From assembly GCA_019456145.1 (NCBI GenBank), contig VRUL01000002.1, positions 124,001-188,000 on the forward strand: 64,000 bases of DNA, written 5' to 3'. Each line of letters starts with the position of its first letter. Positions within the stretch are counted from its first letter, which is position 1. This DNA comes from Planctomycetota bacterium (GTDB lineage Bacteria; Planctomycetota; Phycisphaerae; Sedimentisphaerales; Anaerobacaceae). Positions 7,372 through 16,534 of this stretch are shown here, piece after piece. Under the pieces are notes generated by a model. The model saw nothing but the letters and a program-made list of their open reading frames with translations. It was not told the DNA's origin and ran no database searches. The translations under genes were made by a program, and so were the position numbers.

Positions 7372-8718
7372 ATGAAAAGGTGTTTTTTGTTGATATTTCT
7401 GATCACAATGCTGGGATTTTGTAACGTTTGGGCCGATTGGCCGCAGCATCTTGGCCCGAATCGTAACGCCACATCCGATGAAAAAGGCCTGCTGCGGTCG
7501 TGGCCCCCCGACGGTCCCAAGGTCCTCTGGACGTTTGAATTAGGAGCCGGCTACGGCGGAGGGGCAATAAGCAAGGGCAAAGTCTATTTGCTCGACCGCG
7601 TAGGCAGCAAGCAGGATGTGTTCCGCTGCATCGATTTTAACAGCGGAAAGGAACTCTGGTCATTCACTTACGACGCACCCGGCAGGGTCAGCCATGAAGG
7701 GTCACGCTCAACCCCGGCGATCGACGGCAAGTATGTCTACACCTGCGGCAGCTTCGGTCACGTCTACTGTTTTGACCTAAACACACATAAGCCCGTCTGG
7801 AACAAAAACGTCTGGACGGACTTCGGCGGCGAAAAAATCCCGATGTGGGGCATCTGCCAGAATCCTCTCATCTACGGCGACCTGCTGATACTGGCCTCAC
7901 AAACCAAAGAAGCAGGTGTAGTTGCATACGACAAGACCAACGGCACCGTAAAGTGGGCCTCTAAGGCTCTACCCGGCAGGACAGGTTACGTCTCACCGGC
8001 GGTTGTCAATATCGATGGTCAGGACCAGCTTGTTATGATTACCGCAGGCGGACGCGGCGGACGTGGCGGACGTGGCGGACGTGGCGGACGTGGCGGACGC
8101 GGTGGACGCGGTGGACGCTCCGCACCTGCCGGCAGCGACAGCGAAGGTACCGACGGCGGAGTTTTCGGGATGGACATCAAAGACGGCTCGACTCTCTGGA
8201 CCTACAAGGGCTGGCAGTGCCGTATTCCAATAAATAACGTCACCCCCGTTGGCGATGGAAGGCTTTTCATTAGCGGCGGTTACATGGCCGGCTCAGCGAT
8301 GTTCAAGGTCACCAGAAAGGACGGCAGCTACGTTGCCAAAGAGCTTTATACTACACAGGATTTCGGCACTCATGTCCATCCTTCCATACTCTACAAGGGA
8401 CACCTCTACGGCCATGGCACAACCAACTCACGCAGGGATGGTTTGACCTGCATGAGTGTTGACGGAAAACTCAAGTGGAAAACCGGTCGCGAACCGCTCT
8501 TCGATAAGGGTGGATTCATCCTTGTTGGCGATCTTATGCTCAGCGTCGATGGAAGGGACGGTATCCTTTACATCATTGAGCCAAATTCCGAAGGCTTTAA
8601 GAAGCTGGCAAGTGCCGATTTGCTCGACACTAAGGAATGCTGGGGACAACTGTCATTAGCAGACGGCAAGCTGCTGATCCGCGACCAGAAACAGATGAAA
8701 TGTGTTGCCGTTCGATAG
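7372..8718 (+). CDS. PQQ-like beta-propeller protein, exported, with a GGR-repeat loop
   Basis: The start is ATG 7372, preceded by AGGAG, and gives a 448-residue protein with a signal peptide (CFLLIFLITMLGFCNVWA) followed by DWPQHLGPNRNA, the usual opening of planctomycete 'outer membrane protein assembly BamB-like / PQQ repeat' proteins. Propeller blades recur as D-x-x-SGKELW and TNGTVKW motifs. A longer frame from 7072 would add 100 residues of intergenic-type sequence with no signal and is rejected. A run of eight Gly-Gly-Arg units (8047-8118) interrupts the propeller at about residues 226-249, between TAG and SAPAGSDSEGTDGG, presumably a surface loop. The function is unknown; such proteins are thought to bind partners or sugars outside the cytoplasm. 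Confidence 0.8.
   Translation: MKRCFLLIFLITMLGFCNVWADWPQHLGPNRNATSDEKGLLRSWPPDGPKVLWTFELGAGYGGGAISKGKVYLLDRVGSKQDVFRCIDFNSGKELWSFTYDAPGRVSHEGSRSTPAIDGKYVYTCGSFGHVYCFDLNTHKPVWNKNVWTDFGGEKIPMWGICQNPLIYGDLLILASQTKEAGVVAYDKTNGTVKWASKALPGRTGYVSPAVVNIDGQDQLVMITAGGRGGRGGRGGRGGRGGRGGRGGRSAPAGSDSEGTDGGVFGMDIKDGSTLWTYKGWQCRIPINNVTPVGDGRLFISGGYMAGSAMFKVTRKDGSYVAKELYTTQDFGTHVHPSILYKGHLYGHGTTNSRRDGLTCMSVDGKLKWKTGREPLFDKGGFILVGDLMLSVDGRDGILYIIEPNSEGFKKLASADLLDTKECWGQLSLADGKLLIRDQKQMKCVAVR
8047..8118 (+). repeat. Tandem 9-bp repeat (GGCGGACGY) x 8, in frame
   Basis: Eight consecutive 9-bp units encode eight Gly-Gly-Arg triplets. Units differ only at third positions (GGC/GGT, CGC/CGT), so copy number can change without breaking the frame. 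Confidence 0.95.
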
Positions 8719-8954
8719 CTCCCTTCTCTGCCGGCACCGTTGCCGTCCGGGCCGAGCTGGTAGTATAGTGATTTTGGAGTTTTTTTGCAGGGTCATCTTA
8801 ATCGTCTATATTGGAATTTCGGATAATGCCATTGATTTGGCGCCGATTAAATGATATGGTCCTTATAAAATAAGAGGACACACATATTTTTTTGTACTAC
8901 AAGGCGTCCACTGTGGACACCATCTTTTGTCTTTTGACAGAAAGGAGAATTGTG

Positions 8955-9704
8955 ATGCGGCGTTTAATTTGTGTTATAACTCTGGTGTGTATTGTAGCGA
9001 TGAGTTTTTGTCCCGCGGCCGAGGCGGCCGAGAAAACCGCCAAAATCAGGGCCCTGATAATTACAGGCGATGACGTCGGAGTGCACCCCTGGCGGCAAAT
9101 GGCCGAGACCACGCGCAAAGTCCTCGTGGACTCCAAGAGGTTCGAAGTCAGGGTATGCGAAGACCCCTATATCCTCGAATCCGAAAATGCGCTTAAGGCA
9201 TACGATGTGATTGTATTTATGATTTATAGCATGCGTGTCAAAATGATCCCTAAAGAGGCCCAGGAAAACCTCCTCAACTACGTTAAGGGTGGAAAGGGCT
9301 TCTTCGTCCAGCACCTGGCCTCAGCCTCGTTCGCCAAGTGGGAGGAATTCGGAAAGCTCTGTGGCCGAAAATGGGTCATGGGCAAATCAGGCCACGGACC
9401 GCGTTCTGTCTTCGAGGTAAAGATCGCCAACAAGGAGCATCCGATCACAAAAGGCTTGAGCAACTTCAGGACCGACGATGAGCTGTACGCCAAACTCCAG
9501 GGCACAGGCGATATCAACGTCCTTGTCGAGGCTTACTCCGATTGGAGCAAAAAGACCGAACCCCTGGTCTTCACAAAGAAATATGGCAAGGGTCGTGTAG
9601 TTCACAACGCCTTCGGTCACGATGGCAAGGCACTAAGCAACCCCAGTGTCCAGAAGATAATCGCACGAGGTGTCGAGTTCGCGGCCACTGGAAAGGTCAA
9701 ATAA
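8955..9704 (+). CDS. ThuA-like domain protein, exported
   Basis: The start at ATG 8955 follows AGGAGA and gives a 249-residue protein with a signal peptide (LICVITLVCIVAMSFCPAAEA). The mature part is a ThuA / trehalose-utilisation-like, class-I glutamine-amidotransferase-like fold: IRALIITGDD...HPWRQMAETT near the N terminus, YDVIVF, LLNYVKGGKGFFVQHLASASF, VFEVKIANKEHPITKGL and a C-terminal GKGRVVHNAFGHD. The catalytic Cys of true amidotransferases is not apparent. In planctomycetes these proteins often accompany sugar catabolism; here it follows the PQQ-propeller gene by about 235 bp, too far to claim one operon. Confidence 0.8.
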   Translation: MRRLICVITLVCIVAMSFCPAAEAAEKTAKIRALIITGDDVGVHPWRQMAETTRKVLVDSKRFEVRVCEDPYILESENALKAYDVIVFMIYSMRVKMIPKEAQENLLNYVKGGKGFFVQHLASASFAKWEEFGKLCGRKWVMGKSGHGPRSVFEVKIANKEHPITKGLSNFRTDDELYAKLQGTGDINVLVEAYSDWSKKTEPLVFTKKYGKGRVVHNAFGHDGKALSNPSVQKIIARGVEFAATGKVK

Positions 9705-9776
9705 TAAAGATAGTGCTCTTTAGCGGATGAACCAGCGGCGGCTCGCCGAACGTTTTATCCAAAACAAGCGCCTCGG

Positions 9777-10014
9777 CCGGCAAAGAACTCTGCTAAATAC
9801 TGGTTGAGGCCATGGAAGATAAGCTTGCGCCTTGCTAACCGGCAGACAATCTGAATACTGATTGGGGCATGGTAGATTTTACCTCGCTCGCCGGCAGACA
9901 ATCTGAATACCGGTTGGGACACGGTAGGTTTGTGCCATGCTCGCCGGCTGACAACCTGAATACTGATTGGGGCATGGTAGGTTTGTGCCTTGCTAACCGG
10001 CAGGCAATCTGATT
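9777..10014. repeat. Tandem array of about four 52-53-bp degenerate units
   Basis: Units start at CCGGC at 9777, 9839, 9891, 9944 and 9997 (the last is partial). Each carries AATCTGAATAC-GGTTGGG-CA-GGTAG and ends GCT(CG/AA)CCGG. It fills most of the 360-bp gap between the ThuA-like gene and the convergent pseudopilin. Confidence 0.8.
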
Positions 10015-10064
10015 TACTTCGACGTTGAGTTGAGGAACCGGACGAATGTGTTAATACTTCAACT

Positions 10065-10568
10065 TTAATAATCGTAAAAGTTGGCGCCCTCGCTGTCGGT
10101 CCCGGTCCAGTTTATCCTGATTTCGCCGGTCTCTTTTTTGTATAACCAGCCGCTGGACGTCCCGTCCACCGCCGCCGAGAAAGCTGTCGCCTCAGCCACG
10201 TAGATGATAGTCGTTAGGTTGTTATAAGGATTTTCGGGCATTTTCCTTATATAAGGCCCATATAAGTAAGGAGCTGTCGGAGTCGTAGATGGGGATACTG
10301 CACCTGTGATAGTTGTCGTCGCATTGAATTGATACGGTAAAATTGCCGTCGGGGCACCGGACCCGTTTATATATCCCGGCGGCACGCCGTCGTGCTCCAT
10401 CTTATAGAACTCTATCTGCGTTCGCATCGTACTGAGCGAGTCTTTGGCAGATGACTCCCGGGCAATTGCCGGATGACCCTGCAGCGTGGGCAGAACAACT
10501 GCAGCAAGGATACCCAGGAGCACCACAGCTACCAGAATCTCAACGAGGGTAAAAGCTTTTCTCTTCAT
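10065..10568 (-). CDS. Type II secretion / type IV pilin-like pseudopilin
   Basis: Starting at ATG 10568 (ribosome site GAAAGAAGAA) the protein is 167 residues and begins MKRKAFTLVEILVAVVLLG, a class III prepilin leader with cleavage before Phe and the conserved Glu at mature position 5. The hydrophobic N-terminal helix is followed by a GspG-like globular part (SLSTMRTQIEFYKMEHDGVPPG, YIRKMPENPYN). Ten more residues are possible from ATG 10598. It should be processed by prepilin peptidase and assemble in a pseudopilus. No gsp or pil genes are adjacent, as is common for the many stray pseudopilins of planctomycetes. Confidence 0.85.
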   Translation of the reverse strand: MKRKAFTLVEILVAVVLLGILAAVVLPTLQGHPAIARESSAKDSLSTMRTQIEFYKMEHDGVPPGYINGSGAPTAILPYQFNATTTITGAVSPSTTPTAPYLYGPYIRKMPENPYNNLTTIIYVAEATAFSAAVDGTSSGWLYKKETGEIRINWTGTDSEGANFYDY

Positions 10569-10683
10569 TTCTTCTTTCTCGAAAGAAGTAGAAATCATGG
10601 ATGATATGGCTCTTATCGGCCAATATAACGGACTTCTTTGCCGGCAAATTCTGCCCGAAAATAAACACGTCCAATAAAAAATC

Positions 10684-10733
10684 CACTTTTTTCATCAAAA
10701 AAGTGTTGAAAAAACTCCATATCGACCGATAAT
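10684..10733 (+). promoter_or_regulatory. Promoter with adjoining 9-bp palindrome
   Basis: TTGAAA (10706) and GATAAT (10728) are 16 bp apart, about 50 bp upstream of ATG 10786. Immediately before the -35 box lies a perfect inverted repeat, CACTTTTTT-CATC-AAAAAAGTG (10684-10705), which could be an operator or a terminator between the divergent genes. Confidence 0.4.
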
Positions 10734-10785
10734 ATCTTTGTCTTATAATGAAAAACTAAGAATTTCTATTGTGAAAGAGCGGATT

Positions 10786-11529
10786 ATGGAAAAGAACAAA
10801 GGATGGATTAAGACAGAATGTTCGAGATTTTCATGGGCTGTTATGGCGGTTGCTCTGTGTGCAGTGCCATCTGTATGGGCGGATATAAATATAACTGAGG
10901 ACGAACCGGGAGATTTGATTGTAGAAAGTGGCACAACGGTTAATCTTTATGCAGATGTTTTGGGACCTTTTGGGATAACAGTAGAGCCAGATAGCTATTT
11001 GAACATTTACAGTGGTAATGTTACCGGTTCTCTTGGTATACTGGTATTAAGCCCAACGAATGAGAATCAAGAGAAACCAGTTGTAACGGTGTATGGCACT
11101 GGTTTTGAAGACTCATATGGTTCCATTTCAGCAACTCAGTGGACTCCTGCTGGCGGAAGTGATACTTTGACAGGTACCTATGGAGAAGAAGACGGTGGTG
11201 GATCAATTAATCTGCTTTTCTTTAGCGATATACCCATTAATCTGCAACCGCCTGCACCCGAAGATCCGGCCGTTCTTATACTACAACTCATTATCACTGT
11301 GGCGGACCTTAACCTTCACCATGGAATTGACAACAGTCTGGATTCGAAACTAGATGCGGCATTAAACGCGTTAGACGACCTGAAAGCGAACAATGACGTC
11401 GCAGCAATCAACACCCTACAGGCGTTTATCAATTCAGTAGAAGCTCAAAGTGGGAACAAGATTCCAGTCGAAGATGCAAACAATCTCATTGCTGAAACTC
11501 AGTATATCATAGACTTACTCAACGCGTAA
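10786..11529 (+). CDS. Exported protein with C-terminal FIMAH-like domain
   Basis: From ATG 10786 the product is 247 residues with a signal peptide ending SVWA. The middle (residues ~33-150) is a beta-rich stretch without a recognised family (DLIVESGTTVNLYADVLG, SGNVTGSLGI). The last ~70 residues (HGIDNSLDSKLDAALNALDD, INTLQAFINSVEAQSG, IAETQYIIDLLNA) match my memory of the FIMAH domain, a helical module at the C terminus of many secreted bacterial proteins. Function unknown; probably cell-surface or extracellular. A promoter lies at 10706-10733 and a terminator at 11586. Confidence 0.65.
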   Translation: MEKNKGWIKTECSRFSWAVMAVALCAVPSVWADINITEDEPGDLIVESGTTVNLYADVLGPFGITVEPDSYLNIYSGNVTGSLGILVLSPTNENQEKPVVTVYGTGFEDSYGSISATQWTPAGGSDTLTGTYGEEDGGGSINLLFFSDIPINLQPPAPEDPAVLILQLIITVADLNLHHGIDNSLDSKLDAALNALDDLKANNDVAAINTLQAFINSVEAQSGNKIPVEDANNLIAETQYIIDLLNA

Positions 11530-11585
11530 TATTGGAAGTCCGTAGTAAAAAATAACTACAAGACGAAAAATCGCCATTTAATAAC

Positions 11586-11620
11586 AGGGCTGTGAGCATA
11601 ATGCTTGCAGCCCTTATTTA
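11586..11620 (+). terminator. Stem-loop terminator after the FIMAH-like gene
   Basis: AGGGCTG (11586-11592) pairs with CAGCCCT (11608-11614), and TTATTTAAT follows. The T-run is imperfect. Confidence 0.45.
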
Positions 11621-11694
11621 ATCAACGAAAAAACCCGACAACCTACCAATCTCCTCTGTTACCTCGCGATTACCTCATTTTCATCTCAAACACA

Positions 11695-12570
11695 TCAGAA
11701 ATATGCTTCTTCTTTCCTCGAAACCAGGAACACTCCGACTACTAACAACACAATCCCGGAAATCTGCATAACTGTGACCCGCTCTTTCAAAATCAAAAAA
11801 GCAAAAAAGACCGCAAAAAAAGGTGTTGAAAGTTCCAGTGCCGAAACCTGGGCCGCCTTCATGCGTTTCAAACCTTCATAATAAAGGATGGTGCCGGCAC
11901 AAACTATAAGACCTATAAGAACTTGATAGATATTAGAAAGAACAATTGATGAGGTAAGTAATAAGTAAATAACGAATACCCCGGAAGCAATTGTATATCT
12001 ATAAAACGTGATTACTCCCGCATTAAGTCCTTTGAGATATTTCCTCATTACGATGGCCGTCGTTGCCCACGCCACAGTCGCCATAACCACGTATACATCT
12101 CCCATCGTACCGAATTTCATTTTAGACAGATTCCCCGCCGTCTTGGTTGTAACAAGTACACCAGCAGTTATCATAATCAATATGCCTAAGTAATCGAATT
12201 TGGTCAACTTTTCCTCTTTCAGGAGAAAGAAGCCTATGAGAATAATAGAGATTGGCTGCATATGGCCTATCAGGACCGCGTTAATGACAGGGATCTTAGT
12301 CAGCGCAAAGAAATAGAGCAAATCTGCGAATATCGTCCCTGCAATCCCAATATAGACTAACTTGGGCAGGTGCTTTTTAGTTACTTTAAAATTCCCTTTA
12401 TTTGTAAAAAGAACATACAGCAGCGCCGTTACCGCAACGACTATCGCACGGATGGCCGACGTCTGAAGAAAATCCGAGTTTGTGTAAGCCAATTTGGCAA
12501 GAATAGGCTCAATAGCCCACATCAGGCTGGCACCAAGTATTGCAAATACACCGGTCTTCTTCATATCCAT
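11695..12570 (-). CDS. EamA / DMT-family transporter
   Basis: Starting at ATG 12570 (MDMKKTG) the protein has 291 residues and about ten transmembrane helices in two repeats of five, the EamA pattern (first repeat from VFAILGASLMWAIEPILAKLA, second from GDVYVVMATVAWATTAIVMR). These carriers move small metabolites across the cytoplasmic membrane; the substrate cannot be predicted. A longer frame from 12777 overlaps the end of the upstream propeller gene and adds no membrane helix, so it is rejected. It is the third gene of a minus-strand run after two PQQ-propeller genes, 55 bp downstream of the second. Confidence 0.85.
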   Translation of the reverse strand: MDMKKTGVFAILGASLMWAIEPILAKLAYTNSDFLQTSAIRAIVVAVTALLYVLFTNKGNFKVTKKHLPKLVYIGIAGTIFADLLYFFALTKIPVINAVLIGHMQPISIILIGFFLLKEEKLTKFDYLGILIMITAGVLVTTKTAGNLSKMKFGTMGDVYVVMATVAWATTAIVMRKYLKGLNAGVITFYRYTIASGVFVIYLLLTSSIVLSNIYQVLIGLIVCAGTILYYEGLKRMKAAQVSALELSTPFFAVFFAFLILKERVTVMQISGIVLLVVGVFLVSRKEEAYF

Positions 12571-12625
12571 AATCAGATATCCCCGTTTGCGGTGATGGAA
12601 ATTCCACGACTTGAAAGAATCCCTG

Positions 12626-13891
12626 TCACTTCCTTGTGGCCGCTGCCTTCGCGTCGATATCGTAGGCGTAGAGAAACTCTCCATGCCGGATGTAGAGGCG
12701 CTTGCCATAGACGACCGGATGGGCATAGAATACGCCTTGATCTTTTTTGGGTAACTCGAACTGACTGACGATTTCAAACTTATTGGGATTCGGCCGAACG
12801 AGCCCTATTTCGCCCCGGTCACTGACCAGGTACAGCATGCCCTCGGCAAAGGTCAGAGATGCCGAGCGTTCGCCGCTGAGTTCACGGGCGGTCCACATCG
12901 TCTTTCCGGTCTTCAACTCCAGGCACGCCATATGTCTTCGTTTATGGTCCCCGTCGGCCTGGCCATACAGGTACCCGTCAACGATCATCACCCCGCCGTG
13001 TTCGTTATCGAGTTCGGCTGTCCGCCAGACTTCCTCGACCGAACAATCATCTCCCTCAACGTTCAATTTCAGTTTGGTTGCGCCACGCCCCCACGTCCCG
13101 AAGAGAAATACGTGCCCGTCATGGTAAATCGGCATATCGCAATTGACACCAAAACGCACTTTGTGCGGGTATTGCCAAAGCAGCTTTCCAGTCTCCGCGG
13201 CAACACCAATCGCTGAATCATACATTAATGTGACAATCTGTCTAAGGCCCTGATAATCAACAATCATTGCAGACGTGTAGCCTGGCTTATCACCTGCGCC
13301 CCTGCATGTCCACCTGGTCTCACCGGTGTCCCTATCAAGGGCCGCCATGCTCACCTCCTGGCCCCCGGGACAACAGATCACATTGTCGCCATCAATAAGC
13401 GGTGACTCACTTATCCCCCACTGGATCATTCGACCCTGGAACTTATCCAGCATGTTCACCGTCCAAATCGTCGCCCCTGTCCGGGCGTGCATACAGATAA
13501 GGTCCCCATCCCCATTCATGTTGTAGAGCTTGCCATCGGCAATCGTTGGAGTCGAGCGGCTCCCCGGATGCGAACGCGTGTACGCAGGCCCGTTCTTTCG
13601 TTTCCATATCTCCCTGCCCGACATATCCATAGCCGTAATAACAGTATCTTTATCTATGTTACCCGTCGTGTATATCATGCCATCAATAATGGCCACCGTG
13701 GCAAATCCCTGCCCGATCCCCCCTGCTTTCCAGACCAGCTCCGGCCCTCCCGTAGGCCACTGCTTGAGCAGACCCGTCTCAGCCGACCGGTTATCCCGCC
13801 GGGGCCCGTGAAACTGAGGCCAGTCTTCGGCTGTGGCCGAGTTCACGACAAACAGGCTAAGTATTATCGCCAAAGGGAACCTGAAATTCAT
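12626..13891 (-). CDS. PQQ-like beta-propeller protein, exported
   Basis: From ATG 13891 (ribosome site GAGGAC) the protein has 421 residues: a signal peptide (FPLAIILSLFVVNSATA), then EDWPQFHGPRRDNRSAETGL, the standard opening of this family. Repeating blade motifs include MSGREIWKRKNG, TGATIWTVN, DTGETRWTCRG, ETGKLLWQYPHK and KTGKTMWTARE. It lacks the enzymatic residues of a full PQQ dehydrogenase as far as can be seen. It lies 44 bp downstream of a second gene of the same family (13936-15279), so the two were probably made by duplication and are cotranscribed. Confidence 0.8.
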   Translation of the reverse strand: MNFRFPLAIILSLFVVNSATAEDWPQFHGPRRDNRSAETGLLKQWPTGGPELVWKAGGIGQGFATVAIIDGMIYTTGNIDKDTVITAMDMSGREIWKRKNGPAYTRSHPGSRSTPTIADGKLYNMNGDGDLICMHARTGATIWTVNMLDKFQGRMIQWGISESPLIDGDNVICCPGGQEVSMAALDRDTGETRWTCRGAGDKPGYTSAMIVDYQGLRQIVTLMYDSAIGVAAETGKLLWQYPHKVRFGVNCDMPIYHDGHVFLFGTWGRGATKLKLNVEGDDCSVEEVWRTAELDNEHGGVMIVDGYLYGQADGDHKRRHMACLELKTGKTMWTARELSGERSASLTFAEGMLYLVSDRGEIGLVRPNPNKFEIVSQFELPKKDQGVFYAHPVVYGKRLYIRHGEFLYAYDIDAKAAATRK

Positions 13892-13935
13892 AGAAGCTTG
13901 TCCTCTATAAGAGCACTCATCTGGATTCGGTCTCG

Positions 13936-15279
13936 TCACTTACTCCCGGAGTCGCCGGCTTGACGCCCCTTGCCCACGCAATATAATTTGTGTGTTGTAC
14001 GTATGAAAAGCTGACCATATGCGGCGCTAATGGACGCGCGGACAACTGATCTGCCGCTGGGTTTGTCCATGTCAATCACCTTCAGGACGTCACCATTTGC
14101 TGCATCGATTATGGCTGCGTCTCCGGAGTGGTTGATTAGGTAGATTTTCCCGTCCGCGGCAAGCGGAGATGCTTCGTATTTGGAATCGCCGGGCGTCTGG
14201 ATTTTCCACTTCACCTTACCCGTGCGCGGCACCACACGAGAGAGGCTGTCCCGCAGGTCGCTCAACACGAAAAAATCCCCATCGTAAAAGGCCGGCGTGG
14301 GAACATCGGAGGAAACTTCCCGAACCTCTTCGCTAACCCAGACGATGGCACTATCGTCGAGCACTCCGCTCCCGTCGGGCCGTATGGCGTAGACCGGGGC
14401 GTTCTTGGGTGCGCAGGCAAGAACCACGTCGTCGCCGGCAACCGGAGAGGGAACCAGCCGCCAATGCCCAACGCGCCTGGGATTCCATGTGCCCCATCGC
14501 CACAATTCCTTGCCCGTTTTAAGGTCATGCCCGGTCAGCGCATCACCTCCGACTATCAACAACTGTTTTTTTCCCTTGAAGGAAAAAGGTATCGGCGTGC
14601 TAAAAGCCTCAAGCGACTCGGCACGGGCTTTACTTGGACGAATCTGACGCCAAAGGGTCTTACCCGTTTCAGGATTCATCGCCAGCAGGTACGATTCGTT
14701 CTTCTTGTCTCTGAAACCACGACCACGCACCGGAACGTCACGCTGCAATACCTGTACATACAGCCTGCCGTCAAACAGCGTGGGGCTGCCTCCGTAAGTC
14801 CACAGGAACGCAAAAGGCCCGTAGTCATCCTGAATATTGCGCGCCCACTTACGTCGGCCGTTCAGGTCGTAGCATACCAGCTCCCCGTTGCCGTAGAGAA
14901 AAACCACAAGCTTTCCGTCGGTAACCGCCGAGCCGGCCGCGTACGTACTGCGACTGTCTCGGCCAATCACCTTTGAAATATCGTGCTGCCAAAGCTGCTT
15001 GCCGCTACTGCGGTCGAAGCACATCGCCAGCAGCATGTCCCTGGCAGAATCGACACCTGAAAGAAAGACCTTATCATCCTGGATAATCGGCGTAGCCGCC
15101 GAAGAGCCGACTAAATCAACGCTCCAGGCAATGTTCTCAGTTTGGCTCCAGTCTGATGGCAGGTTCTTTTCGTCGGTTGAACCGTTGAAGTAAGGACCTC
15201 GCCAGTGGGGCCAATTACCCGCAAAAGCCGCCGATACACACACCAACACGAACACCGGAAATATACAATACTTACGCAT
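13936..15279 (-). CDS. PQQ-like beta-propeller protein, exported
   Basis: ATG 15279 follows a strong AGGAGG and gives a 447-residue protein with a signal peptide (CIFPVFVLVCVSAAFA) then GNWPHWRGPYFNGSTDEKNL. Blade motifs: RSSGKQLWQHD, NGRRKWARN, ETGKTLWRQ, KTGKELWRWG, RTGKVKWKI. It is the first gene of a probable three-gene unit (this gene, the propeller gene at 12626, the EamA transporter). Starting further upstream at 15363 would add 28 residues and bury the signal peptide, so it is rejected. Confidence 0.8.
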   Translation of the reverse strand: MRKYCIFPVFVLVCVSAAFAGNWPHWRGPYFNGSTDEKNLPSDWSQTENIAWSVDLVGSSAATPIIQDDKVFLSGVDSARDMLLAMCFDRSSGKQLWQHDISKVIGRDSRSTYAAGSAVTDGKLVVFLYGNGELVCYDLNGRRKWARNIQDDYGPFAFLWTYGGSPTLFDGRLYVQVLQRDVPVRGRGFRDKKNESYLLAMNPETGKTLWRQIRPSKARAESLEAFSTPIPFSFKGKKQLLIVGGDALTGHDLKTGKELWRWGTWNPRRVGHWRLVPSPVAGDDVVLACAPKNAPVYAIRPDGSGVLDDSAIVWVSEEVREVSSDVPTPAFYDGDFFVLSDLRDSLSRVVPRTGKVKWKIQTPGDSKYEASPLAADGKIYLINHSGDAAIIDAANGDVLKVIDMDKPSGRSVVRASISAAYGQLFIRTTHKLYCVGKGRQAGDSGSK

Positions 15280-15693
15280 AAACACCTCCTGCCTGCAATA
15301 AAGTTCGTTCTTATTTTCGAGCAACGGCATACATAATCTTGTAAATCCACAATCGAACACCATGATACAAAATCTTTACCGCAATTGCAACGGATTGAAA
15401 TCTCTTTTTTCCATACCTTGACGCCCTAATCTATCTTACCGGTTATGATACCCGCGACGTTGAACGGCCGGATTCGAACGGTCACCAAAACAGCTTTCTG
15501 CCAAGAAACTGATGTTTTATTTAACTCACAGAGCATATTTTAAGCTTGAATATATCGGAGAATCTGATATTCTTTGTTTTCCGGCAAGCAGGATTCAGCT
15601 ATAATAATGTGTGGGATTGCATTCTGACTCGATGATCTTGCCGACAAAATATAATGGGCAAAATGAAAATACAAAAAGGAGGTATTAAAGATT

Positions 15694-15924
15694 ATGACTC
15701 ATGAGATAAAAAAACCTTTGACATTCCTTATTCTCGTCGTCTTTGCTGTCCTGGCTCAAACAGGCTGGTATTATTTGCTCACCCTGTTTGGCTTGCGGGA
15801 TCACGATAATTTACTGTTCTTTCTGACGATTATTTCAGGAGCTGCTTTCTGGTATTTACCCTTTTGGTACGCCTTTGTATACAGCAAGCAACAAAAGAAA
15901 TCCGGCACTGATATTAAAATCTAA
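15694..15924 (+). CDS. Small two-TM membrane protein, 76 aa
   Basis: Not recognised. ATG 15694 follows AAAGGAGG. Two hydrophobic helices, about residues 9-31 (LTFLILVVFAVLAQTGWYYL) and 41-62 (LFFLTIISGAAFWYLPFWYA), and a Lys-rich C-terminal tail suggest a small inner-membrane protein. The roughly 410 bp upstream (15280-15693) hold no gene that I can see. Confidence 0.65.
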   Translation: MTHEIKKPLTFLILVVFAVLAQTGWYYLLTLFGLRDHDNLLFFLTIISGAAFWYLPFWYAFVYSKQQKKSGTDIKI

Positions 15925-16059
15925 AACTCTTTGTTAAGCCAGGCAAGGTGGACCATACCCACAATTTCTCTGTAATTTACAGGAATTGTACTTTACAGAA
16001 CCGCCTGAATCCCGGAAAATTTGACAGGGCCTGAGTATCGCTTTAGTATTAATATACCT

Positions 16060-16404
16060 ATGCACATTGATTCATACCAATTCGGTAAAATTGTCATCGA
16101 CGGACAAAGCTATACCAGTGACCTGATTGTCCTTGGCGATTCCGTCCAGGCTGACTGGTGGAGAAAGCAAGGCCACTCTTTAACTGTTGAAGATTTACAG
16201 ACCATCCTGAAAGTCAAACCCTCGATCCTCGTAGTCGGCTGCGGTGCTTCAGGCCAGATGGAAGTGCCCGACCAGACCCGCCAGATATTGAAACAACACA
16301 ACATCCAAATAGAAACATTTGACAGCTACAAAGCCGTCCAGAAATTCAACGAGTTCTCAGAAGCCGGCGTTAACGTCGCTGCCGCAATACACCTCACCTG
16401 CTGA
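16060..16404 (+). CDS. Mth938-like domain (DUF498/NDUFAF3 family) protein
   Basis: 114 residues from ATG 16060. The family pattern is clear: YQFGKIVIDGQSYTSDLIVL, WWRKQGHSLTVEDLQ, PSILVVGCGASGQMEVP, and a C-terminal NVAAAIHLTC. Family members are small Rossmann-like proteins of uncertain function; eukaryotic relatives help assemble respiratory complex I. No complex I gene is near. A TTG start at 16021 would add 13 residues. Confidence 0.8.
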   Translation: MHIDSYQFGKIVIDGQSYTSDLIVLGDSVQADWWRKQGHSLTVEDLQTILKVKPSILVVGCGASGQMEVPDQTRQILKQHNIQIETFDSYKAVQKFNEFSEAGVNVAAAIHLTC

Positions 16405-16411
16405 CAACAAT

Positions 16412-16447
16412 GGGTGGCAGCCTCAAGTCCAAAGGGCTTGGGGATGG
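16412..16447. repeat. Short dispersed repeat (GGGTGGCAG...CTTGGGGATGG), copy 2
   Basis: Second copy of the element at 4471-4503, again starting within ten bases of a stop codon. Confidence 0.5.
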
Positions 16448-16534
16448 TCAAAAAACTTTTTATGCACAGAACAAACCTTGCAACCAGATATGCTATCTTC
16501 TAAATGTCATGCAGCACTTAATGTTGGCCTTCTT

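Noticed and set aside
9777-10014. CRISPR array
   Set aside because: Repeats run directly into one another at 52-53 bp with no unique spacers and high divergence; no cas genes in the window.
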